From the NCBI GenBank assembly GCA_013178225.1, contig JABLXE010000003.1, positions 124,001 to 188,000 on the forward strand: a DNA stretch of 64,000 nt, written 5' to 3'. Source of the DNA: Methanotrichaceae archaeon. Lineage in GTDB: Archaea > Halobacteriota > Methanosarcinia > Methanotrichales > Methanotrichaceae. Shown here in pieces: positions 25,779 through 34,225 of this stretch (position 1 is the stretch's first letter; each line of letters opens with the position of its first letter). The notes below the pieces were generated by a model that was given only the letters and a program-made list of their open reading frames with translations, did not search any database and had not been told where the DNA came from. The translations under genes and the position numbers were made by a program.

Positions 25779-26648
25779 CTAGTAGATGGGCGTTCCCGAA
25801 GTCCGGGTCATCTCGTGGAAAGCCACCATCAACTCTTTGGTGATGGGACCGGGCTTTCCGCTGCCAACTATCCTGCCATCGACTTTGGTCACAGGGGCCA
25901 CCTCAGCGGCTGTGCCGGTGACGAAGACTTCATCAGCGGTGTATAGATCGAAGATTCCGACGTCCCGCTCCGCAATTGAAATTCCCCTAGCCTGGGCCAG
26001 CTCCATGACCGCATCGCGGGTTATGCCCTTGAGGTTGTTTATGGTATAGGGAGTGGTGATCCTGCCGTCCTTGATTATGAATATGTTATCTCCTGAGCCT
26101 TCAGAGACCCGGCCGTTGGAATCCAGTATTATAGCCTCGTTTCCTCCTTTTATATTGGACTCTATCTTAGCCATGATATTATTCAGATAGTTGAGGCTCT
26201 TGGTGTTGGGCGGAACCGAGTCGGGATTGTTCCTGCGAACGGTAACCGTAATTGCAGTAAGACCCACTTCGTAGAGGTTGCCGTACATGGCCCCCCACTC
26301 TATTGCTATGACTATTATGGTCGGGACCGGGCACTTGAGCGGGTCCAGCCCCAGATCGCCCCGCCCTCTGGTGACGAGGGGACGGATATAGGCGTCCTTC
26401 AGGTTATTCCTGCGTATGGTTTCCAGAATGACCTCTGCCATCTCCTCCTGGCTGATGGGAATGGAGAGCATTATGGCCTTGGCTGAATCGTAAAGGCGTG
26501 AAACGTGCTCCTTGAGCCGAAAGACCCGTCCATTGTAGGCTCTGACACCCTCAAAGACCCCATCGCCATAAAGGAGACCGTGATCGAAGACCGAAACGGA
26601 GGCTTCCTCGGCGGGAACAAACCTGCCATCAATATAAATAAGGCTCAT
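25779..26648 (-). CDS. ilvE: Branched-chain amino acid aminotransferase
   Basis: This fold-type IV PLP aminotransferase transfers the amino group in the last step of Leu, Ile and Val synthesis. The 289-residue protein begins [16 protein letters not shown], and [14 protein letters not shown] is the family start motif. [16 protein letters not shown] contains the PLP lysine (TK), and [10 protein letters not shown] and TGTAAEV follow. I placed the start at ATG 26648 because the 17 upstream codons of the longer frame are not conserved-looking. It is divergent from ribH with a ~130-bp spacer. Confidence 0.92.
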   Translation of the reverse strand: MSLIYIDGRFVPAEEASVSVFDHGLLYGDGVFEGVRAYNGRVFRLKEHVSRLYDSAKAIMLSIPISQEEMAEVILETIRRNNLKDAYIRPLVTRGRGDLGLDPLKCPVPTIIVIAIEWGAMYGNLYEVGLTAITVTVRRNNPDSVPPNTKSLNYLNNIMAKIESNIKGGNEAIILDSNGRVSEGSGDNIFIIKDGRITTPYTINNLKGITRDAVMELAQARGISIAERDVGIFDLYTADEVFVTGTAAEVAPVTKVDGRIVGSGKPGPITKELMVAFHEMTRTSGTPIY

Positions 26649-26781
26649 ATATGATCTTCTACTGGCAACAATTACCAAGGATAAATGCGTTTTGATCACC
26701 GCGCTGGAATTGGCCTCAGATCGATGGGTTTATAATGAAGGCAAAGAAGGTTGATGCCTACTCTTCGCGGGGTTTCAAGCT

Positions 26782-27186
26782 ATGGCTAAACTTGGATTCG
26801 TTGTCTCTGAGTTCAATCGAGACATTACTTATCAAATGGAGCTACTTGGCAGAGAGCATGCCCAGTTCTTGGGAGCCGAGGTCTCTGAGGTCGTTTACGT
26901 CCCTGGCGTCTTTGATATGCCGATCGCGGCCAAGAGGATGCTTTCTCGCGACGGAATTGATGCCGTAGTGGCCATCGGGTGCGTAATTCAAGGAGAGACC
27001 GCGCACGACGAGATCGTGGCCCAGCATGCGGCGAGAAAGCTGATGGACCTCTCGCTGGAGTTCGACAAGCCGGTGACCCTGGGAATAACCGGTCCCAAGA
27101 TGTCCCGTCCCGATGCACACCGGCGCGTGGAATATGCCAAGCGGGCTGTGGAAGCTGCAGTCAAGCTGATTGCGAGACTCAAATAG
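26782..27186 (+). CDS. ribH: 6,7-dimethyl-8-ribityllumazine synthase
   Basis: This enzyme joins ribitylaminouracil and dihydroxybutanone phosphate in riboflavin synthesis; the same uracil precursor feeds CofH for F420. The 134-residue archaeal-length protein shows VSEFNRDITYQM, VPGVFDMPIAAKRM and AIGCVIQGETAHDEIV, with the catalytic His in TAHDE, then VTLGITGPKMS. The next gene starts almost directly after its stop, so ribH and the aminotransferase are probably co-transcribed. Confidence 0.94.
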   Translation: MAKLGFVVSEFNRDITYQMELLGREHAQFLGAEVSEVVYVPGVFDMPIAAKRMLSRDGIDAVVAIGCVIQGETAHDEIVAQHAARKLMDLSLEFDKPVTLGITGPKMSRPDAHRRVEYAKRAVEAAVKLIARLK

Positions 27187-27195
27187 GTGAGTGAA

Positions 27196-28335
27196 ATGGT
27201 ATCTCAACGGCTGGCTTCTATTCATGAATCGACCACCATGAAGATATCGGCCTTGGCCAAGAAGCTCAATTCAAGCGGTCTGGATGTTATCGATCTGGGA
27301 GTGGGCGAGCCGGATTTCGATACTCCGCTGCATATCCGGGAGGCAGGCTGCGCTGCCATAATGAGAGGCGAGACGCATTATGCGCCGCTGGGCGGAATCC
27401 CTGATTTGAGGCAGGCCATAGCCGAGAAGCTCAACAACGAGAATTTGCTTGAAGTAGCAGCGGATGATATCATTGTCACGCCGGGAGCCAAGATGGCGGT
27501 CTTTGCCGCCATTCAGGCACTCATTCGCGAGGGGGAGGACTGTCTGCTCATCGGTCCGTCGTGGGTAAGCTATGAGCCTTCGGTGGCCTTTGCCGGTGGC
27601 CGGGTGGTATGGGGAAAGGTGGATGACAAATTCATGCCCCAGGATCTGGCCGAGTCGATCACTCCGAAGACCAGGCTGATAGTTCTGAATTCGCCTTCCA
27701 ATCCCACCGGAGCGGTATTTGACCGCGGGGTCCTGGAAGAGATTCGAGACCTGGCCTGCGACCGAGACATCTCGGTCATATCGGACGAGATATATGAGAA
27801 GATAATTTACGATCACGAGCACATCAGCATCGGATCTCTCCCTGGAATGGAGGACCGGACGATCACCATAAACGGATTTTCCAAGGTCTATGCCATGACC
27901 GGCTGGAGGCTCGGATACCTCGCCGGGCCCAAGGATACCATGAAATGGGTGGCCCGGCTGCTCTCTCATTCGGTATCGCAAGCTGTCACCTTTGTGCAGC
28001 ACGCCGGAGTAGCAGCGCTGAGAGGTCCCCAGGATGACGTTCAGGCTATGGTAACCGAGTTCCAGGCACGGAGAGAGCTGCTGGTATGCGGGCTGCGAAA
28101 GCTCGGAATCACCTGCGCCATGCCGGGCGGAGCATTCTATGTGTTTCCGGATGTATCCGAGTTCGGAGGCGGGGACGCCTTCACCGAGAAGCTCTTGAAG
28201 GATGCCCTGATTGCAGCCACGCCGGGATCGGCCTTCGGTCCGGGCGGAAACGACTACGTGCGCATCTCCTATGCCGCGTCTCAGGCCAGGCTGAAGGAGG
28301 CGCTGGAGAGGATTGAGAAAATTATAGCTGCCTGA
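27196..28335 (+). CDS. Aspartate aminotransferase-like enzyme (class I/II)
   Basis: This ~379-residue fold-type I PLP enzyme transfers amino groups between aspartate or a similar amino acid and 2-oxoglutarate. Landmarks are DLGVGEPDFDTP, HYAPLGGIPDLR, VLNSPSNPTGAVF, VISDEIYEKIIYD and NGFSKVYAMTGWRLGY, which contains the PLP lysine in S-K, and then the C-terminal arginine region (YVRISYA). GGTGA at 27186-27190 favours ATG 27196 over GTG 27187. It follows ribH and is closed by a clear terminator. Confidence 0.9.
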   Translation: MVSQRLASIHESTTMKISALAKKLNSSGLDVIDLGVGEPDFDTPLHIREAGCAAIMRGETHYAPLGGIPDLRQAIAEKLNNENLLEVAADDIIVTPGAKMAVFAAIQALIREGEDCLLIGPSWVSYEPSVAFAGGRVVWGKVDDKFMPQDLAESITPKTRLIVLNSPSNPTGAVFDRGVLEEIRDLACDRDISVISDEIYEKIIYDHEHISIGSLPGMEDRTITINGFSKVYAMTGWRLGYLAGPKDTMKWVARLLSHSVSQAVTFVQHAGVAALRGPQDDVQAMVTEFQARRELLVCGLRKLGITCAMPGGAFYVFPDVSEFGGGDAFTEKLLKDALIAATPGSAFGPGGNDYVRISYAASQARLKEALERIEKIIAA

Positions 28336-28364
28336 AAACGGATGCTTGGGGCAGCATTAGAAAC

Positions 28365-28394
28365 GCCTGCAGGGCAGGCAAGACAGCTTTTTTT
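28365..28394 (+). terminator. Hairpin terminator after the aspartate aminotransferase gene
   Basis: A perfect 6-bp stem, GCCTGC-AGG-GCAGGC (28365-28379), is followed by AAGACAGC and seven T residues (28388-28394), about 30 bp after the stop. Confidence 0.6.
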
Positions 28395-28597
28395 AAGAGA
28401 CCACATCGTGGTTTCTGATGCCGGTTGTTGTAGGTTGCTTATATAATTTTAAGGAAGGATCTCTTCTGGGCTCGGGCCAGCCGGCCGCGCCAACCTCGGA
28501 TAGCATTTCGATGCCATCTCTTGCTGGTGCGGCATGTGCCGGCCAAACATGCTCGTCCTGCAATTGCTCCACGCCGCTGGGTATTAATACACAGAAT

Positions 28598-28984
28598 TTA
28601 GCCCAACTGAGTCATCTGTATTAGATTACCGCAGGTATCTTCAAAAACGGCAATCCTTGAGCCCGGAGTTTTCGTCGGAGGCATCGTAAAAGCCACTCCG
28701 AGCTTTTTCAACCTCTCGAATTCTTTCTCGATATCATCGACAGAGAACATCGCCGCAGGGATACCCTGCTTGTATATGGATTCCTGATAAGCCTTGGCGG
28801 CCGGGTTGTCGTTGGGCCCCAGCTGCAACTGAGTACCTTCCGGCTCCTCAGGCGAGACGACCGTTAGCCATCTGAATTTCCCTTGTGTTATGTCAGATCT
28901 CTTAACAAAGCCCAAGACCTCGGTATAAAACTTGAGAGCCTTGCTTTGATCGTCCACAAATATGCTGGTCAGCTTGATCTTCAT
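28598..28984 (-). CDS. VOC-family protein (glyoxalase/bleomycin-resistance-like)
   Basis: This ~128-residue single VOC domain starts KLTSIFVDDQSKALKFYTEVLGF. VDDIEKEFERLKKLGV follows in the second half, and the protein ends with AVFEDTCGNLIQMTQ, where the Glu/Asp-rich strand usually supplies a metal ligand. Function could be a glyoxalase-like lyase or a binding protein. I placed the start at ATG 28984, because the domain begins there and the 74 upstream codons of the longer frame look non-coding. Confidence 0.85.
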   Translation of the reverse strand: MKIKLTSIFVDDQSKALKFYTEVLGFVKRSDITQGKFRWLTVVSPEEPEGTQLQLGPNDNPAAKAYQESIYKQGIPAAMFSVDDIEKEFERLKKLGVAFTMPPTKTPGSRIAVFEDTCGNLIQMTQLG

Positions 28985-29355
28985 AATAATATATTCTCTA
29001 ATGATAATCTTAAAGCTTGCGAGAATCATATTCCAATTTCTACAAAACGTCTGGGCTATCATGTGGTGTGATTCGAACGGAAAATAGCCGCTACGGGCTA
29101 TGGCGGGACCCGTGCTATTGCCTGACCTCAACTGGACGCGAATCAACTGGGCGCAAATACCATTCTTTTTATCCTCTGGCACTTTTGCCCCGCCGTGAAT
29201 GCTCAAGATGACCGCTGCAGCTCAATAGCCTGGTGCCAAGAACCGCAGAATACAGCTTAAAAATAATAGAATGGTGCCGGGATTGATCCATCCAAGAACT
29301 ATAAATATTATTAAATACACTATTTGTTTATATTGTCAAGAGGTGTTCGAATTTG

Positions 29356-29580
29356 ATGAATCCCGGATCGGAAATGGGGCCCGAACATACATGGGGCCAC
29401 CACCCACCATTTGGTGCCAGGATAGGCATGTGGAGACATCTGACAGATGAGCAGCAGAAGACGCTGGCTCTCCGCAGAATGGATATAGAGATCGAGCATG
29501 TGGAATCCCACATCCACCTACTGCAGGAGGAGCTTGAAATTCTGAAATCTGTCCGAGACATGTTGAAGGGCGGTCGTTGA
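29356..29580 (+). CDS. Small protein with C-terminal coiled-coil helix, unknown
   Basis: This ~74-residue protein has an N-terminus rich in Gly, Pro, His and Trp (GPEHTWGHHPPFGARIGMW). A helical C-terminus follows (EIEHVESHIHLLQEELEIL) that looks coiled-coil. AGAGGTG at 29339-29345 serves either ATG 29356 or the adjacent TTG 29353. It lies 52 bp upstream of a CooT-family gene on the same strand, so a link with metal handling is possible, but this is inference. The three His in the N-terminus are suggestive only. Confidence 0.6.
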   Translation: MNPGSEMGPEHTWGHHPPFGARIGMWRHLTDEQQKTLALRRMDIEIEHVESHIHLLQEELEILKSVRDMLKGGR

Positions 29581-29631
29581 TTCAGAGCAAGCCTCTCGTT
29601 GCTGCAAGAGAACGAAATGAAATGAGGGTCT

Positions 29632-29820
29632 ATGTGCGAACTCACAATCTATTCATTGAAAGGAGAACGGCGCGAGAAGATCATGGAAGGGGTAGTCGTA
29701 CTTGCTCCCCAAAATGGCAATGTGTTGATAAAAAGCATCTTCGGAGAGTCCAGGGTAGTTGAGGGCAAGCTGGGTGAGGTTAATATTACCGCCCAAAAGG
29801 CAGACATCATCGCACCGTAG
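29632..29820 (+). CDS. CooT-family nickel-binding protein
   Basis: This 62-residue protein begins MCELTIYSLKGERRE and continues MEGVVVLAPQNGNVLIKSIFGE, matching the small CooT family. CooT binds nickel through its N-terminal Cys2 and assists CO dehydrogenase maturation in Rhodospirillum. Methanogens carry nickel CODH/acetyl-CoA synthase, so a similar role is plausible but inferred. GAGGGT precedes the ATG. A CCCTTTTTT run at about 29828-29837 may terminate the transcript. Confidence 0.8.
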   Translation: MCELTIYSLKGERREKIMEGVVVLAPQNGNVLIKSIFGESRVVEGKLGEVNITAQKADIIAP

Positions 29821-30300
29821 GCAAATAGCCCTTTTTTAGTGCCCTAATAGCTCAATTAGTGCTCTTTAGAGCGCGGAGTATGATGCCAATCCCGGTCCTA
29901 ACGGTATCCTGACACCAGCTCTCCCAATCGAAGCAACTGGACCGGAGGTAATGTCCGACACCTCCGGCCCGTCGGCCGCCTGGCCTCGATCTCGAACAGG
30001 CGCGAAAGGCATTGCGGCCGCTTGGCTACTTGGGGCAGGCATTCAATCATCCTGTCCAGGCTGCGAGATTGTCTTTGCATACTGCCAGGAATATACCACA
30101 TTCTTAATATCACATTCTTAATATCACATTCTTAATACCACATCCTTATATACGTTGAATGTCGAAGACCTGCTGGCAAAGGTTCAGCAAAATCTCGAGA
30201 CGTCCCGGAAGGATTCTTCACCTCTTTGGCGCTTGGATTTGGGTCTATTCGCCGGGGTGGGATCAAGTTTCAGGCGATGAGGTGAGTGGAGGAATAAAAG
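29821..30300. other. 480-bp spacer before the lamin-tail gene
   Basis: A T-run follows the CooT gene. A minus-strand frame at 29898-30113 has no recognisable family and I do not call it. Four 14-bp tandem repeats lie at 30093-30148. Weak AT-rich signals precede the next gene, whose start follows AGTGGAGGAATAAAAG. Confidence 0.4.
30093..30148. repeat. Four 14-bp tandem repeats
   Basis: Units are ATACCACATTCTTA, ATATCACATTCTTA (twice) and ATACCACATCCTTA. They run head to tail in the spacer about 150 bp upstream of the lamin-tail gene. Confidence 0.9.
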
Positions 30301-30945
30301 ATGGAAAGTTCGGGTGGATGCCTGCACAGGCTGGCTATTTTATTGTTCGTGTTTGCGGTTTTCCTTTCGCTGGGAGCGGCTGCTGCTGCAGACGCCTCAG
30401 CTGCTGCAGCCAGCATTGGTACAGATATTGCTAAGATCATTAGCGTAAACTACCAGGGAGCGGACCAGTGGGCCGAGATAGCCAATCAGGGAACCGGTTC
30501 AATGGATCTCACAGGCTGGACGCTCATGAATACGGAGAACCAAACCTACTCCTTCCCGGCGAGTTTCGTCCTGAAGGCCGGCACAACAGTCAGGGTTCAC
30601 ACAGCAACGGGCGACAATACAGCTTCGGATCTATTCAACAGCAGCTTGCTCTGGAACGGGGAGGGAGATACTGCAACTCTCAAGGATGCGACTGGAAGGA
30701 CCATCTCCGAGTACAAATATCCAGTAACGGTTTCAGCTCCGGAAAGTGCGACCGAGGGGGAGCCGCTCATGCTTCAGGACACGTCTTCCATCGTCGGGCC
30801 GCTTCAACCCTTCCAGCCGGCCTACAGATCGAATTACGGTGCTGAAGTGGACAGCTTGAAGTCCAGACCTCCAGTGAACTTGACCGGCCGTCCTTTCATC
30901 TGTCACGGCGGTCCGCTCAACTGGGCGTGGACCAGCGGGCTGTGA
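30301..30945 (+). CDS. Secreted lamin-tail-domain (LTD) protein
   Basis: This 214-residue protein has a signal peptide (residues ~10-35, LFVFAVFLSLGAAAAA). The lamin-tail beta-sandwich follows: QWAEIANQGTGSMDLTGWTL, SFPASFVLKAGTTVRVHTA and LLWNGEGDTATLKDATGRTI. In prokaryotes this domain occurs in exported nucleases and surface proteins; here it is the only recognisable domain. The tail holds a lone cysteine near the end. A ribosome site (GGAGGAATAAAAG) precedes the ATG. The stop codon lies inside a perfect 9-bp hairpin. Confidence 0.82.
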   Translation: MESSGGCLHRLAILLFVFAVFLSLGAAAAADASAAAASIGTDIAKIISVNYQGADQWAEIANQGTGSMDLTGWTLMNTENQTYSFPASFVLKAGTTVRVHTATGDNTASDLFNSSLLWNGEGDTATLKDATGRTISEYKYPVTVSAPESATEGEPLMLQDTSSIVGPLQPFQPAYRSNYGAEVDSLKSRPPVNLTGRPFICHGGPLNWAWTSGL

Positions 30946-30960
30946 TATGTGACAGCCCGC
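30935..30960 (+). terminator. Perfect 9-bp hairpin spanning the LTD stop codon
   Basis: GCGGGCTGT (30935-30943) pairs with ACAGCCCGC (30952-30960) around an 8-base loop that includes part of the TGA stop. No T-run follows, so it may be an mRNA 3'-end stabiliser rather than a terminator. The next ~270 bp holds no gene. Confidence 0.4.
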
Positions 30961-31333
30961 GGAGGGTGCTAGGTTCAACCGGGTCTCACTTGCAGGATGC
31001 TTGTGAATTGCATTGCTAGGTGCCGGACATGTCAGGCCGACGCTTCCCCGTGCCTTGCAGACCAATAGCCTGCAATTCAAGCCCCTGGGCCAAAGATATT
31101 CCGATAGAAGCGGCCATGCCCAGCAGACCAGGAGGACTGAAATGATCAAGGAGCCCTGGGCATTTCATTAGGGCCTTGACCTCCGCCGGGATCCGCCCTG
31201 CCGTGCACGCAAATCCCGGTTGGCCATCTTTACTCAGGCCCTGATCTCTTCCAGAATTGCATCAGCAGTTTTTCGCAACTGGGTCAATGCCGCCTTTGAT
31301 CTCCTTCTTTGCCCAACCATCATTTCCTTCAGA

Positions 31334-31672
31334 TCATCTATCAGATCTAAGGGCAGAGATGAGCTTGTTCAACTGGGCTGCGAAGCAGAACTGTGCGTAT
31401 TCTCCTATCCTCATGACCTCCCCATCGAAGTCATCGAAGATTATGTTAGATACTTCCGATCGGTCAGGCCGTTCGGTTTTGATCATAGTACGAAAGGCAT
31501 CGATTCCCTCTTTATCGCCATCGACAAGAACCAGAACCTTTTCGCCTTCGGGGCCGTTCGTATTGTGGGCCTCAAACCTCCGGATTCCGCTGTTCATGGC
31601 CATGCTCATAAGGAAGCACCTGTAGCCCACATCGTGGACTTTGGGGCCGGTGATCTTAACCTTAAGCTTCAT
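31334..31672 (-). CDS. Acylphosphatase-like protein, probably frameshifted at its 3' end
   Basis: The 112-residue frame begins KLKVKITGPKVHDVGYRCFL with the acylphosphatase Arg, then AHNTNG and VLVLVDGDKEGIDAF. The loop is longer than in true acylphosphatases, so activity is doubtful. The frame stops after QLNKLISALR-SDR. Shifted by one base, the same strand continues for about 36 codons of convincing coiled coil (DLIDDLKEMMVGQRRRSKAA) to a stop at 31234. The intact gene therefore probably covered 31234-31672 with an acylphosphatase-plus-helix layout like the gene at 23667. Confidence 0.65.
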   Translation of the reverse strand: MKLKVKITGPKVHDVGYRCFLMSMAMNSGIRRFEAHNTNGPEGEKVLVLVDGDKEGIDAFRTMIKTERPDRSEVSNIIFDDFDGEVMRIGEYAQFCFAAQLNKLISALRSDR

Positions 31673-32016
31673 CTCGCTGATAACAAGTATTTCATGGGCT
31701 TATTTATTTCTCTGGTGAAGAGAACTCTGCTTCATTGACAATGTCAAGTGATGATACAGGTTATAGGTCCATATTCATGCTTTTCGAATATCGCAGGCGA
31801 TAGACCCAACCCAAGATTCCAATACCATGCGCACCTGCGGAATCCAGCAGAGCCAGATTTGGCTTATTGCTGAATTATGTATGAAGCCCGGCAGAAATTT
31901 ATTGCCGCTCTGCGTCTCTATGATTAGGCTAAGCATAGCCGTTCACCACAGGCACGGAGACTGGAGGGAAATGTGCAATTCAAGCTCATCCATGCCAAAT
32001 GGCGAAGATCTTTCCG
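31673..32016. other. 344-bp spacer, nothing recognised
   Basis: The spacer lies between the start of the acylphosphatase-like gene and the end of the flavoprotein gene. Open frames here run antisense into the flavoprotein and look like shadows. I see no repeat, RNA gene or strong promoter. Confidence 0.4.
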
Positions 32017-32898
32017 CTAAGACCCGCTCTTCTGTCCCGCCAGTGGGGCCACCAGCTTCTCCATGTTGCACTTGTGGACCAGGCCGTGGGCCTCCACGCT
32101 CTTTATCTCCTCCGTCCGGCAGGACTGCAGCCGCTGCATCAGCTGATCGAAATCCACCTTATGTCCGTCAAACTCGGGGCCGTCCACGCAGGCGAACCTG
32201 GTCTTGCCGTCCACCACCACCCGGCAGCTTCCGCACATCCCGGTCCCGTCGATCATGATGGGATTTAAGCTGACACGGGTCTTGATGCCGAAAGCAAGGG
32301 TGATATCGCAGATCCGCTTCATCATGGGAACCGGGCCGATGGCCACCACCAGATCCGGCTTCTCCCTGGCCAGGACCTCCACCAGCAGGTCGGTTACCAG
32401 TCCTTTTCGGCCGTAGGAGCCGTCATCGGTGCAGACCAGAAATTCGTCGGAGACGGCCTTCATCTCCGGTTCCAGAATCAAACGCTCGGCGGTGCGCGCA
32501 CCCAGAATGGTGATCACCCGGTTGCCCATCTCCTTCAGGCCTCTGGCTATGGGGTAAATCACGGCCACGCCCGCTCCTCCTCCGATGCAGAGCGCAGTTC
32601 CCACCTTCTCCAGCTCGGAAGGAGTTCCCAAGGGACCCACTACATCGCGATAAGAATCTCCGACCAAGAGTTCGGAAAAGAGAGCAGTGGACCTGCCCAC
32701 CACCGAGTAGATCACGGTAATGGTTCCACGGACCGGATCGAAGTCGGCCAGGGTCAGAGGTATGCGCTCTCCGGTCTCATTGGCCATGAGAATCACAAAC
32801 TGTCCGGGCCTAGCCTTTCTGGCAATTTGGGGGGCTTCTATCTCGTTTGTAATGATGCTCCCGTTCGCCTTCTCCTCGCGTCTTATTATCCTGAACAT
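32017..32898 (-). CDS. SudB/NfnA-type FAD/NAD(P)-binding iron-sulfur oxidoreductase subunit
   Basis: This 293-residue protein matches the small subunit of sulfide dehydrogenase and NADH-dependent ferredoxin:NADP oxidoreductase. RPGQFVILMANETGERIPLT is the FAD-binding barrel, CIGGGAGVAVIYPIARGL the nucleotide-binding loop, and VAIGPVPMMKRICD follows. A C-terminal [2Fe-2S] site is formed by GTGMCGSCRVVVDG and FACVDGPEFDGH (Asp plus three Cys, as in dihydroorotate dehydrogenase K-type subunits). In most genomes the large SudA/NfnB subunit gene lies next to it. Here none is seen within the window, so its electron partner is unclear. Confidence 0.88.
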   Translation of the reverse strand: MFRIIRREEKANGSIITNEIEAPQIARKARPGQFVILMANETGERIPLTLADFDPVRGTITVIYSVVGRSTALFSELLVGDSYRDVVGPLGTPSELEKVGTALCIGGGAGVAVIYPIARGLKEMGNRVITILGARTAERLILEPEMKAVSDEFLVCTDDGSYGRKGLVTDLLVEVLAREKPDLVVAIGPVPMMKRICDITLAFGIKTRVSLNPIMIDGTGMCGSCRVVVDGKTRFACVDGPEFDGHKVDFDQLMQRLQSCRTEEIKSVEAHGLVHKCNMEKLVAPLAGQKSGS

Positions 32899-33416
32899 GG
32901 TTGACCTTTCTCACATGAAAACAGCGTTTCCCATTTGACACCTCAGATGGTGAGCTGTCCCTGCGCGTATGCCTATTAGAAGACCGAAGACTCTTATCAA
33001 GTTTTGCCTTCTCTGACGCCGGAAAAAGAACTTCTGGCGGCAGCATAATCTCTAAAATTTTCTATGCAGTTTCGCTATGAAGCTTATCATACATCCATTC
33101 ATCATACATCCTGCTCATCCTGCATCAATGCAAGTTCAATCCGCTCAGAGCTTTTTTCCGGTCCAATGGCAAGATCGATTGTAAGGATCGATGTTGGATC
33201 GACGCTAGATCGACGTCAGATCGATGTTGGATCGACGTTGCATCGATTGCAAAATATGTGCGAGATGCGGGGCGTGGGCGCGTGCAGGCGAGTTTTCTGT
33301 CTGCCGGAAGGCTCCGGCTCGAACTCCTGAACCCAGGAGCTGTTGGCCGCCATGACGGCACCATACCCCACATCTTCTGCTGCCTTAGAACACCTTCTGC
33401 CGCACCTTCTTTCCGG
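32899..33416. other. 518-bp spacer containing an 11-bp repeat array
   Basis: No gene is convincing. Short direct repeats of ATCATACATCC occur near 33087-33112. An 11-bp tandem array lies at 33173-33251. The GC-rich remainder up to 33416 carries only shadow frames. Confidence 0.4.
33173..33251. repeat. 11-bp tandem repeat array (GATCGAYGTTG)
   Basis: After a 13-base variant unit (33173-33185), 11-bp units run to 33251: GATCGATGTTG, GATCGACGCTA, GATCGACGTCA, GATCGATGTTG, GATCGACGTTG and CATCGATTGCA. The period is close to one helical turn, so GATCGA words recur on one DNA face. Confidence 0.9.
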
Positions 33417-34142
33417 TCACACCATCTGCTGCAATGCCTGCAGGCTCTCATGCAACGCGTCCTCGGTCTTGTGCTCCAGAACCGCGGAAATATCCATTTT
33501 CCCGATCGCCTCCAGGACAGGCGAAAAATCTATCCCGCCCTGGCCCAGCGGCAAATGGTCGTCGCTTTTTCCGGAGTTATCGTGCAGGTGAACGTGCGCC
33601 AGCTCCTCGCAGTTCAGGAACTCCGGCAGCGTGCCGCAGGTGTGAGCGTGCCCTACATCCAGAACCAGCCCCATCCCCTGCAGATCCAGATCCGGACGGT
33701 GGAAGAAGAGCCAGTCGCTCCGGGGCATATTCTCCACCGCCAGGCGAATTCCCAGCTCCTCCTGCATCAGGGAAAGCTCGGCAATCGAGGTCTTCAGGGC
33801 CTCCAAAGCCTGGCTGCGATAATGGCCCCAGCTGGTGAATCCCGGATGGATGACGTAAAGGCCCGCGCCAATGGAGACGCTGGCCTCGATGGCCTGGCGG
33901 TGAAGCGCCACCGATTCCCTGCGAAGCCCCGGGTAAATGCTGGCGATGTTGACGTCCGTTACCAATCCGTGAACCGTGTAATTCAGGTCGAACGACTCAG
34001 CAGCATCCCGGTTTTCCCGGTCCAGAAGGCTGTGCCCGGCCTCACACAGGATCTCAGCATGGCTCGAGAGCTCCGAGATCCTCCTCAGCGCTTCGTTGAG
34101 CGGCTGATCCTGATAGGCCCAGGTGGATATGCCGATGTTCAT
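33417..34142 (-). CDS. Sugar phosphate isomerase/epimerase-like TIM barrel
   Basis: This 241-residue protein belongs to the xylose-isomerase-like/AP-endonuclease-2 TIM-barrel superfamily. VHGLVTDVNIASI, LYVIHPGFTSWG, RLAVENMPRSDW, LVLDVGHAHTCG and LAHVHLHDNSGKSDDHLPLG carry the His, Glu and Asp metal ligands in the usual order. A second member is at 46508. Substrate is unknown. It is divergent from enolase, with an 83-bp spacer. Confidence 0.82.
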   Translation of the reverse strand: MNIGISTWAYQDQPLNEALRRISELSSHAEILCEAGHSLLDRENRDAAESFDLNYTVHGLVTDVNIASIYPGLRRESVALHRQAIEASVSIGAGLYVIHPGFTSWGHYRSQALEALKTSIAELSLMQEELGIRLAVENMPRSDWLFFHRPDLDLQGMGLVLDVGHAHTCGTLPEFLNCEELAHVHLHDNSGKSDDHLPLGQGGIDFSPVLEAIGKMDISAVLEHKTEDALHESLQALQQMV

Positions 34143-34225
34143 GATATTTCCAGGTCCCCTACGTCAGATATGGGCTCTCGCCACAGTTAAATAAAACGGT
34201 CTTGAAGGGATTTTCAGTGGTTAAC

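Noticed and set aside
29898-30113. A 71-codon minus-strand frame in the spacer before the lamin-tail gene
   Set aside because: No ribosome site or recognisable motif; could be a decayed gene but cannot be supported.
33258-34190. A 310-codon plus-strand frame
   Set aside because: It runs antisense through the TIM-barrel gene, which has clear metal-ligand motifs; a shadow frame of GC-rich DNA.
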